A stretch of DNA of 41,270 nt from Cryobacterium sp. Y11 (GTDB lineage: Bacteria; Actinomycetota; Actinomycetes; Actinomycetales; Microbacteriaceae), in the NCBI RefSeq assembly GCF_002929535.1, contig NZ_PJJO01000044.1:11356-52625 (forward strand). Reading direction: 5' to 3'. Below the pieces are notes generated by a model. That model worked only from the letters and a program-made list of their open reading frames with translations, was not told where the DNA came from and searched no databases. Made by a program: the position numbers and the translations under genes. Positions 8,502 to 16,814 of the stretch are shown piece after piece. Positions within the stretch are counted from its first letter, which is position 1; every line of letters starts with the position of its first letter.

Positions 8502-8891
8502 ATGGCGCGCATCGTGGCGATTGCGGCTGATCTTTCCGGCGCCGCCAAAACGGTAACGGCCGTAATGGAATTCACTCACCAGACCCCGCGCGACGCATGC
8601 AAGGCACCGCCTAGTGCGGCACGAGTACTGCTGACTCCGGATGACCCGGCTGACCCGGCTGACGCGGAGGTTGAGCATCCCGAGCACACCTTTGTAGTCC
8701 TTGATTCCGACAGCCGCCGGCTGGACGCCGGGGATGCTTCCGCTCGGCTGAATGCTCTGCGACGGTGCCTGTCAGAGGCTCACGGTCCCGTCTTTGACAT
8801 TGAGGGAAAGGGCATTGCGGACCTGGCAAGCATGGCCGAAGCGCTGCATCAGGCAGCCGAGTTGGCGACTCGTCCGGGCGTGCCTGCATGA
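8502..8891 (+). pseudogene. internally deleted DUF1537 (four-carbon acid sugar kinase) remnant
   Basis: This 129-residue reading frame begins with ARIVAIAADLSGAAKTVTAV, the ATP-grasp-like N-terminal signature of DUF1537 kinases (usual form ADDLTGA, here both Asp positions altered). It has FVVLDSDSRRLDAGDA at the place of the usual DTDSR segment. Instead of the expected 400-plus residues it then jumps to FDIEGKGIADLASMAEALH, which resembles the kinase C-terminal end (GNVGDESTLADAV in the homologue at 10542). An in-frame internal deletion explains this. It overlaps the DeoR gene by 4 bases (ATGA), so continued translation may still matter for coupling. The repeat CCGGCTGAC is duplicated near 8648-8665. 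Kinase activity is very unlikely. Confidence 0.6.
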
Positions 8892-9664
8892 CATCCTCGG
8901 GAACCCGCCGTGAGGAGATCGTTCGCCTGGCCACCACGGCGGGTGCGGCCAACGTAGAGGATCTGGCTATCCGCTTCAGCGTCACGGCTTCAACAATCCG
9001 CCGGGATCTCGCGGCATTGAACACACAGGGCAAACTCGCCCGCACATACGGAGGCGCACTCGGTCTCGTCGCGCACCCCGAAGCGTCATTACGGGAGCGT
9101 ATGGGCGCGGCGTACGAGAAAAAGGGCGCCATCGCACGATGGGCCGCGGCCCAAGTGCAGCCCGGCGAGAGCCTGCTGTTGGATGCCGGCTCAACCGTCG
9201 CTGCCGTCGCCCATGAATTACGCTCGGCCAGGGATCTCCGCGTAGCGACCGTGGGGTTGACCGTGCTCCAGGAACTAGCCGATGTCAGCGGCATCCAGGT
9301 CGAATGCCTTGGAGGTCGATTGCGTCGGCTAAGCCAAGGTTTCCTAGGGGCACTGACGGAAGCCGCGCTGGAACGCATGACGTTCAATCGAGTCTTCCTC
9401 AGCGCCGACGCCGTTACGCCCGGCAAGGGTATCTGCGAGGCCGACCTAGAACAGACCAGGCTCAAGGAGCTCATGGCGCGGAGGGCAGAAAAGATCTACG
9501 TTCTTGCACACGGGGCCAAGCTGGGCAAGACCCCGTTCCATGCGTGGGCTCGCCTTCCACTGCCATGGAACCTCGTCACGGACAATTCTGCCTCTAAAGA
9601 TGTCGTCAACGCATTTATCGCCGAGGGCGTCACCGTAGTTGTCGTGGGCGGCTTGAGCGTGTAA
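8888..9664 (+). CDS. DeoR/GlpR-family transcriptional regulator
   Basis: A 258-residue sugar-phosphate-responsive repressor. The N-terminal HTH covers about residues 7-45 (VEDLAIRFSVTASTIRRDLA, then GKLARTYGGAL). The DeoR sensor domain follows, with LLLDAGSTVAAVAHELR, LGGRLRR and FLSADAVTPGKGICEADLEQ, the phosphosugar isomerase-like fold. Effectors of this family are usually phosphorylated sugars. It is translationally coupled to the DUF1537 remnant, suggesting it once sensed a product of that kinase. Downstream, 9665-9867 lacks a gene and carries the promoter of the racemase-kinase-transport operon, a plausible target. Confidence 0.92.
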   Translation: MTSSGTRREEIVRLATTAGAANVEDLAIRFSVTASTIRRDLAALNTQGKLARTYGGALGLVAHPEASLRERMGAAYEKKGAIARWAAAQVQPGESLLLDAGSTVAAVAHELRSARDLRVATVGLTVLQELADVSGIQVECLGGRLRRLSQGFLGALTEAALERMTFNRVFLSADAVTPGKGICEADLEQTRLKELMARRAEKIYVLAHGAKLGKTPFHAWARLPLPWNLVTDNSASKDVVNAFIAEGVTVVVVGGLSV

Positions 9665-9797
9665 CTGCCGCCGCCGTGCCCGCTTGGTTTTGGGTCTTCC
9701 TCGCCCCCTCGGGCCGCTGCCTCCGCCCGGCGCGTTGCCGGTGACGATATCCCGGTGGCTGCCGTGGCTGCCGATTCAGAATTGTTATCTTTCCGAA

Positions 9798-9838
9798 TTG
9801 ACAAGCTCGCGCCCTTCGATAATGATAAGTCATCAGAC
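9798..9838 (+). promoter_or_regulatory. promoter and GntR-like operator before racemase/kinase operon
   Basis: A good -35 (TTGACA, 9798-9803) is followed at 16-17 bp by a poor -10 in TAATGAT (9820-9826). GATAAGTCATCAGAC (9824-9838) overlaps that -10 and its downstream edge and matches 12/15 with the motif before the dehydrogenase gene at 4625-4639. A repressor bound there would block polymerase. Identity of the bound regulator is inferred. Confidence 0.5.
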
Positions 9839-9867
9839 GTCCCGCGTCTTACCTCAAAGGAGATTTC

Positions 9868-10545
9868 GTGTCAAAGAAGATTGCGATCCTGCATACCAGC
9901 TTCGTGTTTGTCTCCGTCGAGCCGGCGATCAACAACCTCATCGCAGAACTAATTCCGAATGCCGAGGTCATCCACTTCGTTGACTCTGATGTCCTCGCCA
10001 CGGTCGTTCGCGAGCAGGGGATCTCGGCGAATAGCGCATTGCGGATGACGCATCTTGCGGAGGCAGCAGAAGCGGCCGGCGCCGATATCATTTTCTCAGC
10101 GTGCTCATCGCTGGGCCCGGCACTGGACGTCGCTGCGCTAAGCGTTCACACGCCCATCGTGAAGATCGACGAGGCTATGGCCATTCAGGCAGCCCGCCAG
10201 GGCACTAAGATCGGTGTCCTGGCCACGGTCCCCACCACGCTCGGTCCGACTTCTGACCTCATTTCCGCGAGGGCAGCGGAGATCGGGCGAACGGTCACGA
10301 TTGAGCAGCGGTTGTGCAGCGGTGCCTTCGATGTGCTGATGTCGGGAGACCGCGCGAAGCACGACGAAATGGTGACCGAACAGGCCATGGATCTGGCGAA
10401 AAGTGTCGACATGATCGTCCTGTCCCAGGCATCCATGAATCGTCTTGCGGCCAGCCTGCACGAGCAGACGAAGCTTTCGGTGTTGTCCAGCCCCCGCATC
10501 GGCGTGGAATATCTGGCCCAGCGCTTCGCGGAACTCGGGGAATGA
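9868..10545 (+). CDS. aspartate/glutamate racemase-family protein
   Basis: A 225-residue protein of the Asp/Glu/hydantoin racemase superfamily. The paired cysteines of that fold are visible: C79 in IIFSACSSLGPALD and C150 in EQRLCSGAFDVLMSG. The start is GTG 9868 with AAAGGAG seven bases upstream. It overlaps the DUF1537 kinase gene by ATGA, so the two proteins are made together. True amino-acid racemisation is improbable in this setting; an isomerase, epimerase or decarboxylase acting on a sugar-acid intermediate fits better, but this is inference. It opens an operon that includes a ribose-type transporter and RbsD. Confidence 0.88.
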   Translation: MSKKIAILHTSFVFVSVEPAINNLIAELIPNAEVIHFVDSDVLATVVREQGISANSALRMTHLAEAAEAAGADIIFSACSSLGPALDVAALSVHTPIVKIDEAMAIQAARQGTKIGVLATVPTTLGPTSDLISARAAEIGRTVTIEQRLCSGAFDVLMSGDRAKHDEMVTEQAMDLAKSVDMIVLSQASMNRLAASLHEQTKLSVLSSPRIGVEYLAQRFAELGE

Positions 10546-12023
10546 AGTCGAAGGCCCTCACCGAGAAGGTGAGGGATGCCGACGAGTTGTTGGCCGCGGG
10601 ACCTCCCGTCCTGCGCCTCCCCGAGGCCCGCCTGCAGATCCGCGAAGCGAATGCCACCACCCGAACCTGGGTGATCGTGCTCGATGACGATCCGACGGGA
10701 AGTCAGTCGGTTCAGGGCGTCCCTGTACTCACCGGGTGGACCCCTGACGATCTTCGCTGGGCTTTTGACCAGACCGCGAACGGCTTCTTCATCCTCACTA
10801 ACACCCGAGGGTTGAACGACGATGAAGCCCAGGCCACCATTAGGGACGTCGCTGACGTCATCGACCGAGTCGCCACCGAGCTGGGCACGCACTACACGCT
10901 GATCACACGCAGCGACTCAACCCTGCGCGGGCATTACCCCTTGGAAACGGACGTGCTCATCGATCTCGCTCGTTCAGCGGGTAGGCCCTACGACGCTTTG
11001 ATCATCGCCCCCGCGTATATTGCGGCGGGAAGGGTGACCGAGGACGACGTCCACTATGTCGGTACCGGAACCTCTTTCTTACCGGTCGGCCAGACAAACT
11101 ACGCGCAGGATGCGACCTTCGGGTTCACCAGTTCCAACCTGCGGGACTACGTGCAGGAGAAAACGCACGCGGCCGTCTCATCGAACAGTGTTCTCAGCCT
11201 CAGCCTCGAAGATATCCGGGTTGGTGGGGCGGAACGCGTGCGCGACGTTATCCGCAGCTGCAAAAATGCAGCCCCGATCATTGTTAATGCGGTGGATGAG
11301 GCAGATCTCGATGTAGTCGTCCTGGGCCTCATCCTGGCGGAAGCAGACGGGACTCGGGTACTGAGCCGCACCGGCCCCTCCTTCGTCGCGTCGCGGCTCG
11401 GCATCAAAGGTCGGGCACCGCTCTCGCATGCTGAGGTCTTCGCCTCTGGAGAGCGTCCAGGAAACGGGTTGGTAGTCGTCGGCTCCCATGTTGAGTTGAC
11501 CACCCGACAGGTCTCGCGGTTGAAGCGAGATGTCGCCGACCTGGCAACCATCGAATTGGACGTTCCGAGACTACTCGACTCGGCGCAGGCCGACGTCGAA
11601 ATGGCCCGATGCGGTGATGCCTTGGTGGCAGCCCTCAAACGAACCGATGCGCTGCTCGTATCAAGTAGACAGCAAGTCAAGGGAGACTCGGGTCATTCCA
11701 GCCTCGTAATCGCCCAAGCCGTATCGCACGCGTTGGTCGCGCTGGCCGCGAGAGCCGTCGACGAAGTCCCGCTGAAATGGGTACTTGCCAAGGGTGGAAT
11801 CACTTCAAGCGACGTGGCCACAGATGGGCTTGAAATTCGGCGCGCAACAGTCATCGGACAGTTGTTCCCGGGAATCGTTTCGGTCTGGGTTCACGAAGGC
11901 GGCAACGGGCGGGGCTTGGAGGGCCTCCCGTATATCGTCTTTGCTGGCAATGTCGGGGATGAGTCCACCCTCGCGGACGCGGTCCGTATTCTGCGCGGCA
12001 ACCACTCGGGAGCGGGCCTATAA
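10542..12023 (+). CDS. DUF1537 four-carbon acid sugar kinase family protein
   Basis: A 493-residue kinase of the OtnK/DenK superfamily, which phosphorylates the terminal hydroxyl of four-carbon sugar acids. The N-terminal signature is VIVLDDDPTGSQ (D48-D50); substrate-site text RSDSTLRGHYP lies near residue 124, then APAYIAAGRVTEDDVHYVG. The C-terminal nucleotide domain has KWVLAKGGITSSDVA and VFAGNVGDESTLADAV. The DDDPTG form and about 35 extra N-terminal residues set it apart from the second kinase at 18879 (ADDLTG), so the substrates probably differ. It starts inside the racemase stop codon. The SBP gene follows after 107 bp containing the small inverted repeat GAATC-GT-GATTC (12030-12041). 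Confidence 0.9.
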   Translation: MKSKALTEKVRDADELLAAGPPVLRLPEARLQIREANATTRTWVIVLDDDPTGSQSVQGVPVLTGWTPDDLRWAFDQTANGFFILTNTRGLNDDEAQATIRDVADVIDRVATELGTHYTLITRSDSTLRGHYPLETDVLIDLARSAGRPYDALIIAPAYIAAGRVTEDDVHYVGTGTSFLPVGQTNYAQDATFGFTSSNLRDYVQEKTHAAVSSNSVLSLSLEDIRVGGAERVRDVIRSCKNAAPIIVNAVDEADLDVVVLGLILAEADGTRVLSRTGPSFVASRLGIKGRAPLSHAEVFASGERPGNGLVVVGSHVELTTRQVSRLKRDVADLATIELDVPRLLDSAQADVEMARCGDALVAALKRTDALLVSSRQQVKGDSGHSSLVIAQAVSHALVALAARAVDEVPLKWVLAKGGITSSDVATDGLEIRRATVIGQLFPGIVSVWVHEGGNGRGLEGLPYIVFAGNVGDESTLADAVRILRGNHSGAGL

Positions 12024-12130
12024 GAACAACGAATCGTGATTCATAAGTGGGCAGAATCGAGAAACGGTGTCCACCAGGAGTAGCAATACCCACGGCAACA
12101 GTTTTATGCACTGATTACAAAGGAGTAGTA

Positions 12131-13102
12131 ATGCGAAAAATCACCCTGGCAGCCGCTATGATCGCCACGGCAGCCTTCGTCCTCTCGGGCTGCAGCGCGA
12201 CCACCGAAACCAGTCCGGCGGCGGAATCGACCGGTGACAAGCCGGTCTACGTATTCCTTCCCAAGTCCCTCAACAATCCCTATTGGGTGGACGCCCGCAA
12301 AGGCATGGAAGACGAAGCGGCCAAACTTGGCGTCACAGCCAAGTTCCTCGGCCCCGACACAGACGATGCCGCCGCACAGGTAGATATCTTCGACTCGATC
12401 CTCGCCACCAAACCCGCAGGGATCGCCATCTCGCCCAATGACCCCGCGAGCGTTCTTGACAACATCGCCAAGGCGACGGCGGCCGGCATCCCGATCATCG
12501 CTTGGGATGGACCTGTTCCGAACAGTGACGTGTTGGGCTACATCGGAACGGACAACGTCGCTGCCGGCGTCCAGGCAGGCGAAGCTCTGGCCAAGAGCGT
12601 CGGTAATAAAGGCAAGGTGGCCGTTGTGATCGGCAGTTTGAGCGCGGTCAACCTTAACCAGCGACTCGAGGGAGTCAAGAAAGCATTAGCGGAGCACCCC
12701 GATATCCAGCTGGTAGCTACCCAGGTTTCCGGTGAATCTATCGCAACCGCACAGACAGCCTCCGAGACGATCCTGCAGGCCAACCCGGACCTCGCCGGCT
12801 TCATCGGCATAGGCGGTTCAGACCTTCCCGGTATTGCCGGGGCACTGAAATCGGCCGACAAATGCGGAACCGTTAAGGCCGTGGGCTTCGACGTCGTTCC
12901 GCAGGGTATTGAGGGCATGAACGGCGGTTGCGTGGATGCGCTCATCTCGCAGAAGCCCTTCGGAATGACCGCACAGGCACTGCAGATTCTGGTTGACTTC
13001 CACAACAAGTCGTCCAAGTTGGAGAAGAACTTCGTGGTCGACACCGGCGTCGTGACGGTCACTCCGGACACTCTGTCGGAATTTCAGAAGATCGCGCACT
13101 AA
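12131..13102 (+). CDS. ribose-type ABC transporter substrate-binding lipoprotein
   Basis: A 323-residue periplasmic-binding-protein-like (RbsB group) sugar receptor. The signal peptide ends in a lipobox LSGC with C21 as the lipidated residue. The mature protein begins YVFLPKSLNNPYWVDARKGM, the hallmark start of the RbsB fold, with GYIGTDNVAAG and FIGIGGSDLPGIAGAL further on. AAAGGAGTAGTA precedes ATG 12131. It is the first of three transport genes; a hairpin after its stop likely sets its higher expression relative to the ATPase and permease. The ligand is likely a pentose or related polyol/acid, judged by RbsD and kinase neighbours. Confidence 0.93.
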   Translation: MRKITLAAAMIATAAFVLSGCSATTETSPAAESTGDKPVYVFLPKSLNNPYWVDARKGMEDEAAKLGVTAKFLGPDTDDAAAQVDIFDSILATKPAGIAISPNDPASVLDNIAKATAAGIPIIAWDGPVPNSDVLGYIGTDNVAAGVQAGEALAKSVGNKGKVAVVIGSLSAVNLNQRLEGVKKALAEHPDIQLVATQVSGESIATAQTASETILQANPDLAGFIGIGGSDLPGIAGALKSADKCGTVKAVGFDVVPQGIEGMNGGCVDALISQKPFGMTAQALQILVDFHNKSSKLEKNFVVDTGVVTVTPDTLSEFQKIAH

Positions 13103-13114
13103 CTTTCACGAGCA

Positions 13115-13149
13115 ATGCGGGGTCGGCGGAGAATCTGCCGGCCCCGCAT
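13115..13149 (+). terminator. hairpin between binding-protein and ATPase genes
   Basis: A 13-bp stem with one G-U pair (ATGCGGGGTCGGC with GCCGGCCCCGCAT) and a 9-nt loop starts 13 bases after the SBP stop. It lacks a U-tract, so it is probably a partial terminator or 3'-end RNA stabiliser giving excess SBP, as is common in sugar ABC operons. Confidence 0.7.
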
Positions 13150-13185
13150 TTGATCCATACCCGTACCAAATACAAGGGAGCAGCA

Positions 13186-14700
13186 ATGGCTGAGCACGCG
13201 CTCATCGCAATGCGGGGCATCGTGAAAAGGTATCCAGGCGTTACCGCACTTCGCGATGTCAGCTTGTCAATCGAGCCGGGAGAGGTGATGGCTCTCGTCG
13301 GGGAAAACGGTGCCGGCAAGAGCACGCTTTTGAAGATACTCGCCGGCGCGGCACGTGCCGATGAAGGCGTCATTGAGGTATCCGGCCAAGTCGTACAGGT
13401 CCATTCTCCTCGTGAATCGCAGGCTCACGGAATCGCTGTCATCTATCAGGAACTCAACCTGGCCAATGACCTCAGCGTTGCCGAGAACATTTACGTCGGT
13501 CGGGAGCCGAAGACTCGTTTCGGGACCGTTGATTTCAACGCGATGAAGAGTGGCGCCAGTCGTCTCCTGACCAGCCTAGGAATCAACATCTCGCCAGACG
13601 AGATCGTCGGAAACCTCAACATTGCCCTGCGCCAGATGGTTGAGATTGCGAAGGCCCTGCTCGTCGACGCTCGCGTGGTCGTGATGGACGAACCAACCTC
13701 TTCGCTGACCGAAGAAGAAGTGGAAACCCTCCTTACGCTTGTACGCCAGCTCCGATCCACCGGCGTGAGCGTGATCTACGTTTCGCACCGTATGCGTGAG
13801 ATTTTCGAGATCGCCGATCGGATCACGGTCATGCGTGACGGATCGGTTGTTGGCGTGTGCGATGCTCAAACAACCAGCCCGAACGATATCGTCCAGATGA
13901 TGGTTGGCCGCGAACTGGAAGACCTCTACGGAATCCGCACCGTGCCCGTGGACCACACGGCGACCCCCACGCTCGAAGTGCGGGGACTCAGCTCCGGGTC
14001 GCTGCTGCACGACGTGAGCTTTGCGGTCCGACCGGGAGAGATCGTTGCCCTGGCCGGATTGATCGGCGCCGGTCGAAGTGACGCGGCGATGACAATCTTT
14101 GGTGCGGTCAAACGCCGCCGAGGCGAAATTCTCATTGCAGGACAGCCGATGGCCTTGCGGACGCCGAATGAGGCAATGGCTGCTGGGATCGGTTTCGTGC
14201 CCGAGGACCGGAAACACCAAGGGTTATTCCTAGGGTTATCCGTTCGAGAGAACATGTCATCGGCCTCCTTGCCTAGGATTAGTCGGTTGTCCGTTGTGTC
14301 GCAACGCCGGGATCGAGAGCTCGCTCGCAGATATGCGAAGCAGCTTGGCCTACGAGAATCGGCTATCGAAGTCGCCGCCGGCACCTTGAGCGGCGGGAAC
14401 CAGCAAAAGGTGGTTTTGGCTCGTTGGCTTGCTCGACTCCCTAAGTTGCTCATCCTCGATGAGCCCACGCGCGGGGTCGATGTTGGAGCGAAGGCGGAGA
14501 TTTACCAGCTGATCCGTACGATCGCCGGCGAAGGCGTCGCTGTGCTGGTCATCTCTTCCGAGCTGACTGAAGTTTTGGGAATCGCCGACCGCATCCTTGT
14601 CATGAGAGAGGGTTACGGCGTCGGCGAACTCGATGCTGCCCAGGCAACAGAGAAGCGGGTCATGGCCATGGCCACGGGAGTACAGGAGGACGGTTCATGA
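13186..14700 (+). CDS. ribose-type ABC transporter ATP-binding protein, double NBD
   Basis: A 504-residue RbsA/MglA-type ATPase energising sugar import. NBD1 has Walker A GENGAGKST, Q-loop IYQELNLANDLSVAENI, a degenerate signature LNIALRQ, Walker B VVVMDEPTSSL and H-loop VIYVSHR. NBD2 has the usual degenerate Walker A LIGAGRSD, the canonical signature LSGGNQQK and LLILDEPTRGVDVGAK. The length is normal for the family. Start 13186 is preceded by AAGGGAGCAGCA. Its stop overlaps the permease start by ATGA. Confidence 0.95.
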   Translation: MAEHALIAMRGIVKRYPGVTALRDVSLSIEPGEVMALVGENGAGKSTLLKILAGAARADEGVIEVSGQVVQVHSPRESQAHGIAVIYQELNLANDLSVAENIYVGREPKTRFGTVDFNAMKSGASRLLTSLGINISPDEIVGNLNIALRQMVEIAKALLVDARVVVMDEPTSSLTEEEVETLLTLVRQLRSTGVSVIYVSHRMREIFEIADRITVMRDGSVVGVCDAQTTSPNDIVQMMVGRELEDLYGIRTVPVDHTATPTLEVRGLSSGSLLHDVSFAVRPGEIVALAGLIGAGRSDAAMTIFGAVKRRRGEILIAGQPMALRTPNEAMAAGIGFVPEDRKHQGLFLGLSVRENMSSASLPRISRLSVVSQRRDRELARRYAKQLGLRESAIEVAAGTLSGGNQQKVVLARWLARLPKLLILDEPTRGVDVGAKAEIYQLIRTIAGEGVAVLVISSELTEVLGIADRILVMREGYGVGELDAAQATEKRVMAMATGVQEDGS

Positions 14701-15743
14701 CAAGCAACGGAGATTTCGTGAAGCAAGAAACGCACGATGCGTCAAGCACCAAGCAGTTCGCACCAGCAATTACGCGTGTGGCGCTGGGTCAGAAGACCCT
14801 CAAAGGGCTGAAGAAGATTGTCACCGCACGCGAGTCAACCCTCGCCGCGGTCGTGATTCTCCTCGTGGTCTACCTGTCGTGGGCTTCTCCGTACTTCTTT
14901 ACCTCCGGAAACCTCACGGTTGTCGGACGGCAGATCGGTCTTGCCCTGATCATCAGCGTAGGAATGACCTTCGTCATCCTGATCGGTGGAATTGACCTCT
15001 CTGTTGGGTCCGTGGTCGCGTTTGTCAGCGTCCTGACCGGCGTTTTCATAGTAAACTTGGGGATGTCGCCGATTGTTGCAATACTTCTTGCCTTAGTCGG
15101 GGGCGCGGTTGTGGGACTCGTGAACGGCTCAATCAATGCGTACATGGGCATACCTTCTTTCGTCGTGACGCTCGGCATGTTAGCTGTGGCCCGAGGGCTG
15201 TCCTTGGGCATTACCAGCGGTTCGACGATCAGTGGTTTTCCGTCCGAATTCCTGTTCATTGGACAGGGCGCTTATCTCGGCATTCCCATACCGGTTTGGG
15301 TCGCGGCGATCGTCGCCATCGCGGCACACCTCGTGCTCACCCGCACCACATTCGGTCGCCATGTCTACTTTGTCGGATCAAATGAGGAAGCGGCGAAGCT
15401 GTCGGGCATTCGAGTCCGACGCGTGAAGATCTCGGTCTTCGTCATCGCCTCGACCCTCGCCGCCGTCTCAGGGATCTTGGAAACCGCGCGACTGAGCGTG
15501 GGTCAGCCCGCTGCGGGGAACGGATACGAGTTGCTGGCTATTGGGGCAGCCGTTATCGGCGGAGCAAGCCTCTTCGGCGGAGTGGGAGGAATCCTGGGAA
15601 CAGCACTCGGAACCTCACTGCTCCTGCTGATCCAGAACGCGCTCATCCTCCTGGGAATTTCCGCATATTGGCAGCAGGTATTTAGCGGGGTAATCATCGT
15701 GGGCGCGGTCGCTTTGAACATGTGGCGCAAACAGCGCAACTGA
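14697..15743 (+). CDS. ribose-type ABC transporter permease
   Basis: A 348-residue RbsC-like membrane subunit with multiple hydrophobic helices and the conserved family text ILIGGIDLSVGSVVAF near residue 95-110, GIPSFVVTLGMLAVARG, and GYELLAIGAAVIGGASLFGG near the C-terminus. The N-terminal 45 residues are polar and cytoplasmic. AGGAGGACGGTTC precedes the start and the 4-base overlap couples it to the ATPase. A single permease forms a homodimer in this family. Confidence 0.94.
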   Translation: MTSNGDFVKQETHDASSTKQFAPAITRVALGQKTLKGLKKIVTARESTLAAVVILLVVYLSWASPYFFTSGNLTVVGRQIGLALIISVGMTFVILIGGIDLSVGSVVAFVSVLTGVFIVNLGMSPIVAILLALVGGAVVGLVNGSINAYMGIPSFVVTLGMLAVARGLSLGITSGSTISGFPSEFLFIGQGAYLGIPIPVWVAAIVAIAAHLVLTRTTFGRHVYFVGSNEEAAKLSGIRVRRVKISVFVIASTLAAVSGILETARLSVGQPAAGNGYELLAIGAAVIGGASLFGGVGGILGTALGTSLLLLIQNALILLGISAYWQQVFSGVIIVGAVALNMWRKQRN

Positions 15744-15808
15744 CACGCACACATCACAACAGCGCGTCGAACGGACGCGCATAACATTGCAGCACAGAAG
15801 GAGCAATC

Positions 15809-16696
15809 ATGAAGGTACTTATCACCGGAGCCCACGGTAAGGTCGGTCGTGCCGCCACCCAAGCGCTGCTGGACGCCGGACACGACGTCCTCGCGACGGA
15901 CTTAACGCGCCCGGGATTTGAGCGACGCGCCGAAGGAACGGCCCGCTACCAGATGGCCGACCTGACGGATGCCGGAGAGGCGTTCGCCGTCGTGCGGGGC
16001 GTCGATGCCGTCGTGCACGTGGCTGCGATCCCGGAGCCCACCGGCAACCCCGCCCATGTCGTGTTCCGCACGAACCTGATGGCCACATTCAACGTTCTTG
16101 AAGCGGCCGTACGGTTCGGAGTGAAGCGCTTCGTTAACATCTCCAGCGAGACCGTCCCCGGTTTCTTCTTTCCGGAGCGGGACTTCCTGCCCGACTACGC
16201 CCCGGTCGACGAGGAACACCCGGCCCACCCGCAAGATCCCTATGCACTATCCAAACACTTCGGCGAACAGCTGATGAACGCTGCGGTCGAGCGGTCGGAT
16301 ATCCGTTGCATCTCCCTTCGCCCGAGCTGGGTTCAGAACGAGGGCAACTACGAGCAAAACCTTGGGCCGCAGGTGCGCGACGCCTCGGTGCTTAGCCCAA
16401 ATCTGTGGAGCTACATCGACGCCTATGATTTGGCGGACGCGATTGTGCTGGCCACCGAATCCGACCTGCCCGGGCATGAGGTTTTCTACATTGCCTCGCC
16501 GGACAATGTCGGTGGATGGGACTTCGGTGAGATCCTGCACAAGTACTACGGTGACAAGATCGAACTTCGATCAACTGATCGGCCTGACTCCTCGGGAATC
16601 TCCAGCGCGAAGGCGCAACGTATGCTCGGCTGGACCCCGAAACGGTCGTGGCGCGACTACCTCGACGCCGACGGTAACGCGCTTCCGCGCGGCTGA
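15809..16696 (+). CDS. NAD-dependent epimerase/dehydratase-family protein
   Basis: A 295-residue extended SDR. The glycine motif is GAHGKVG at residues 7-13; catalytic serines lie in VNISSET and the Tyr/Lys pair in DPYALSKHFGE. Late segments DAYDLADAIVLA and RMLGWTPKRSWRDYL are typical of the epimerase family. A relation to uronate/aldose 1-dehydrogenases of sugar-oxidising pathways is plausible, since oxidation of an imported sugar to a lactone would feed acids to the LtnD-like enzyme and kinase; this is inference. AGAAGGAGCAATC precedes the ATG. It lies between the permease and RbsD in the same operon. Confidence 0.88.
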   Translation: MKVLITGAHGKVGRAATQALLDAGHDVLATDLTRPGFERRAEGTARYQMADLTDAGEAFAVVRGVDAVVHVAAIPEPTGNPAHVVFRTNLMATFNVLEAAVRFGVKRFVNISSETVPGFFFPERDFLPDYAPVDEEHPAHPQDPYALSKHFGEQLMNAAVERSDIRCISLRPSWVQNEGNYEQNLGPQVRDASVLSPNLWSYIDAYDLADAIVLATESDLPGHEVFYIASPDNVGGWDFGEILHKYYGDKIELRSTDRPDSSGISSAKAQRMLGWTPKRSWRDYLDADGNALPRG

Positions 16697-16814
16697 GCGC
16701 CACTCACGACGACGCTGACGGGCGGTGCAGACAATGCCCCGCTCGTCAGTACAGTGCTGCCTTCAGCAGACCACATTCAGGCGAGTAGTACAACCTAAAA
16801 AACACGAGGAAACA

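Noticed and set aside
8611..9474. A 287-residue minus-strand frame opposite the DeoR gene
   Set aside because: Low-complexity Arg/Ser/Pro content, and the opposite strand encodes an intact DeoR protein.
12030..12041. Small inverted repeat GAATC-GT-GATTC before the SBP gene as an operator
   Set aside because: Arms are only 5 bp and no second copy was found, so it was mentioned but not called as a site.
12064..12079. A 16-base exact match with the region near 36334 (GGTGTCCACCAGGAG core)
   Set aside because: A match of this length is near chance expectation in a window this size, and the second copy lies inside the ABC ATPase coding sequence.
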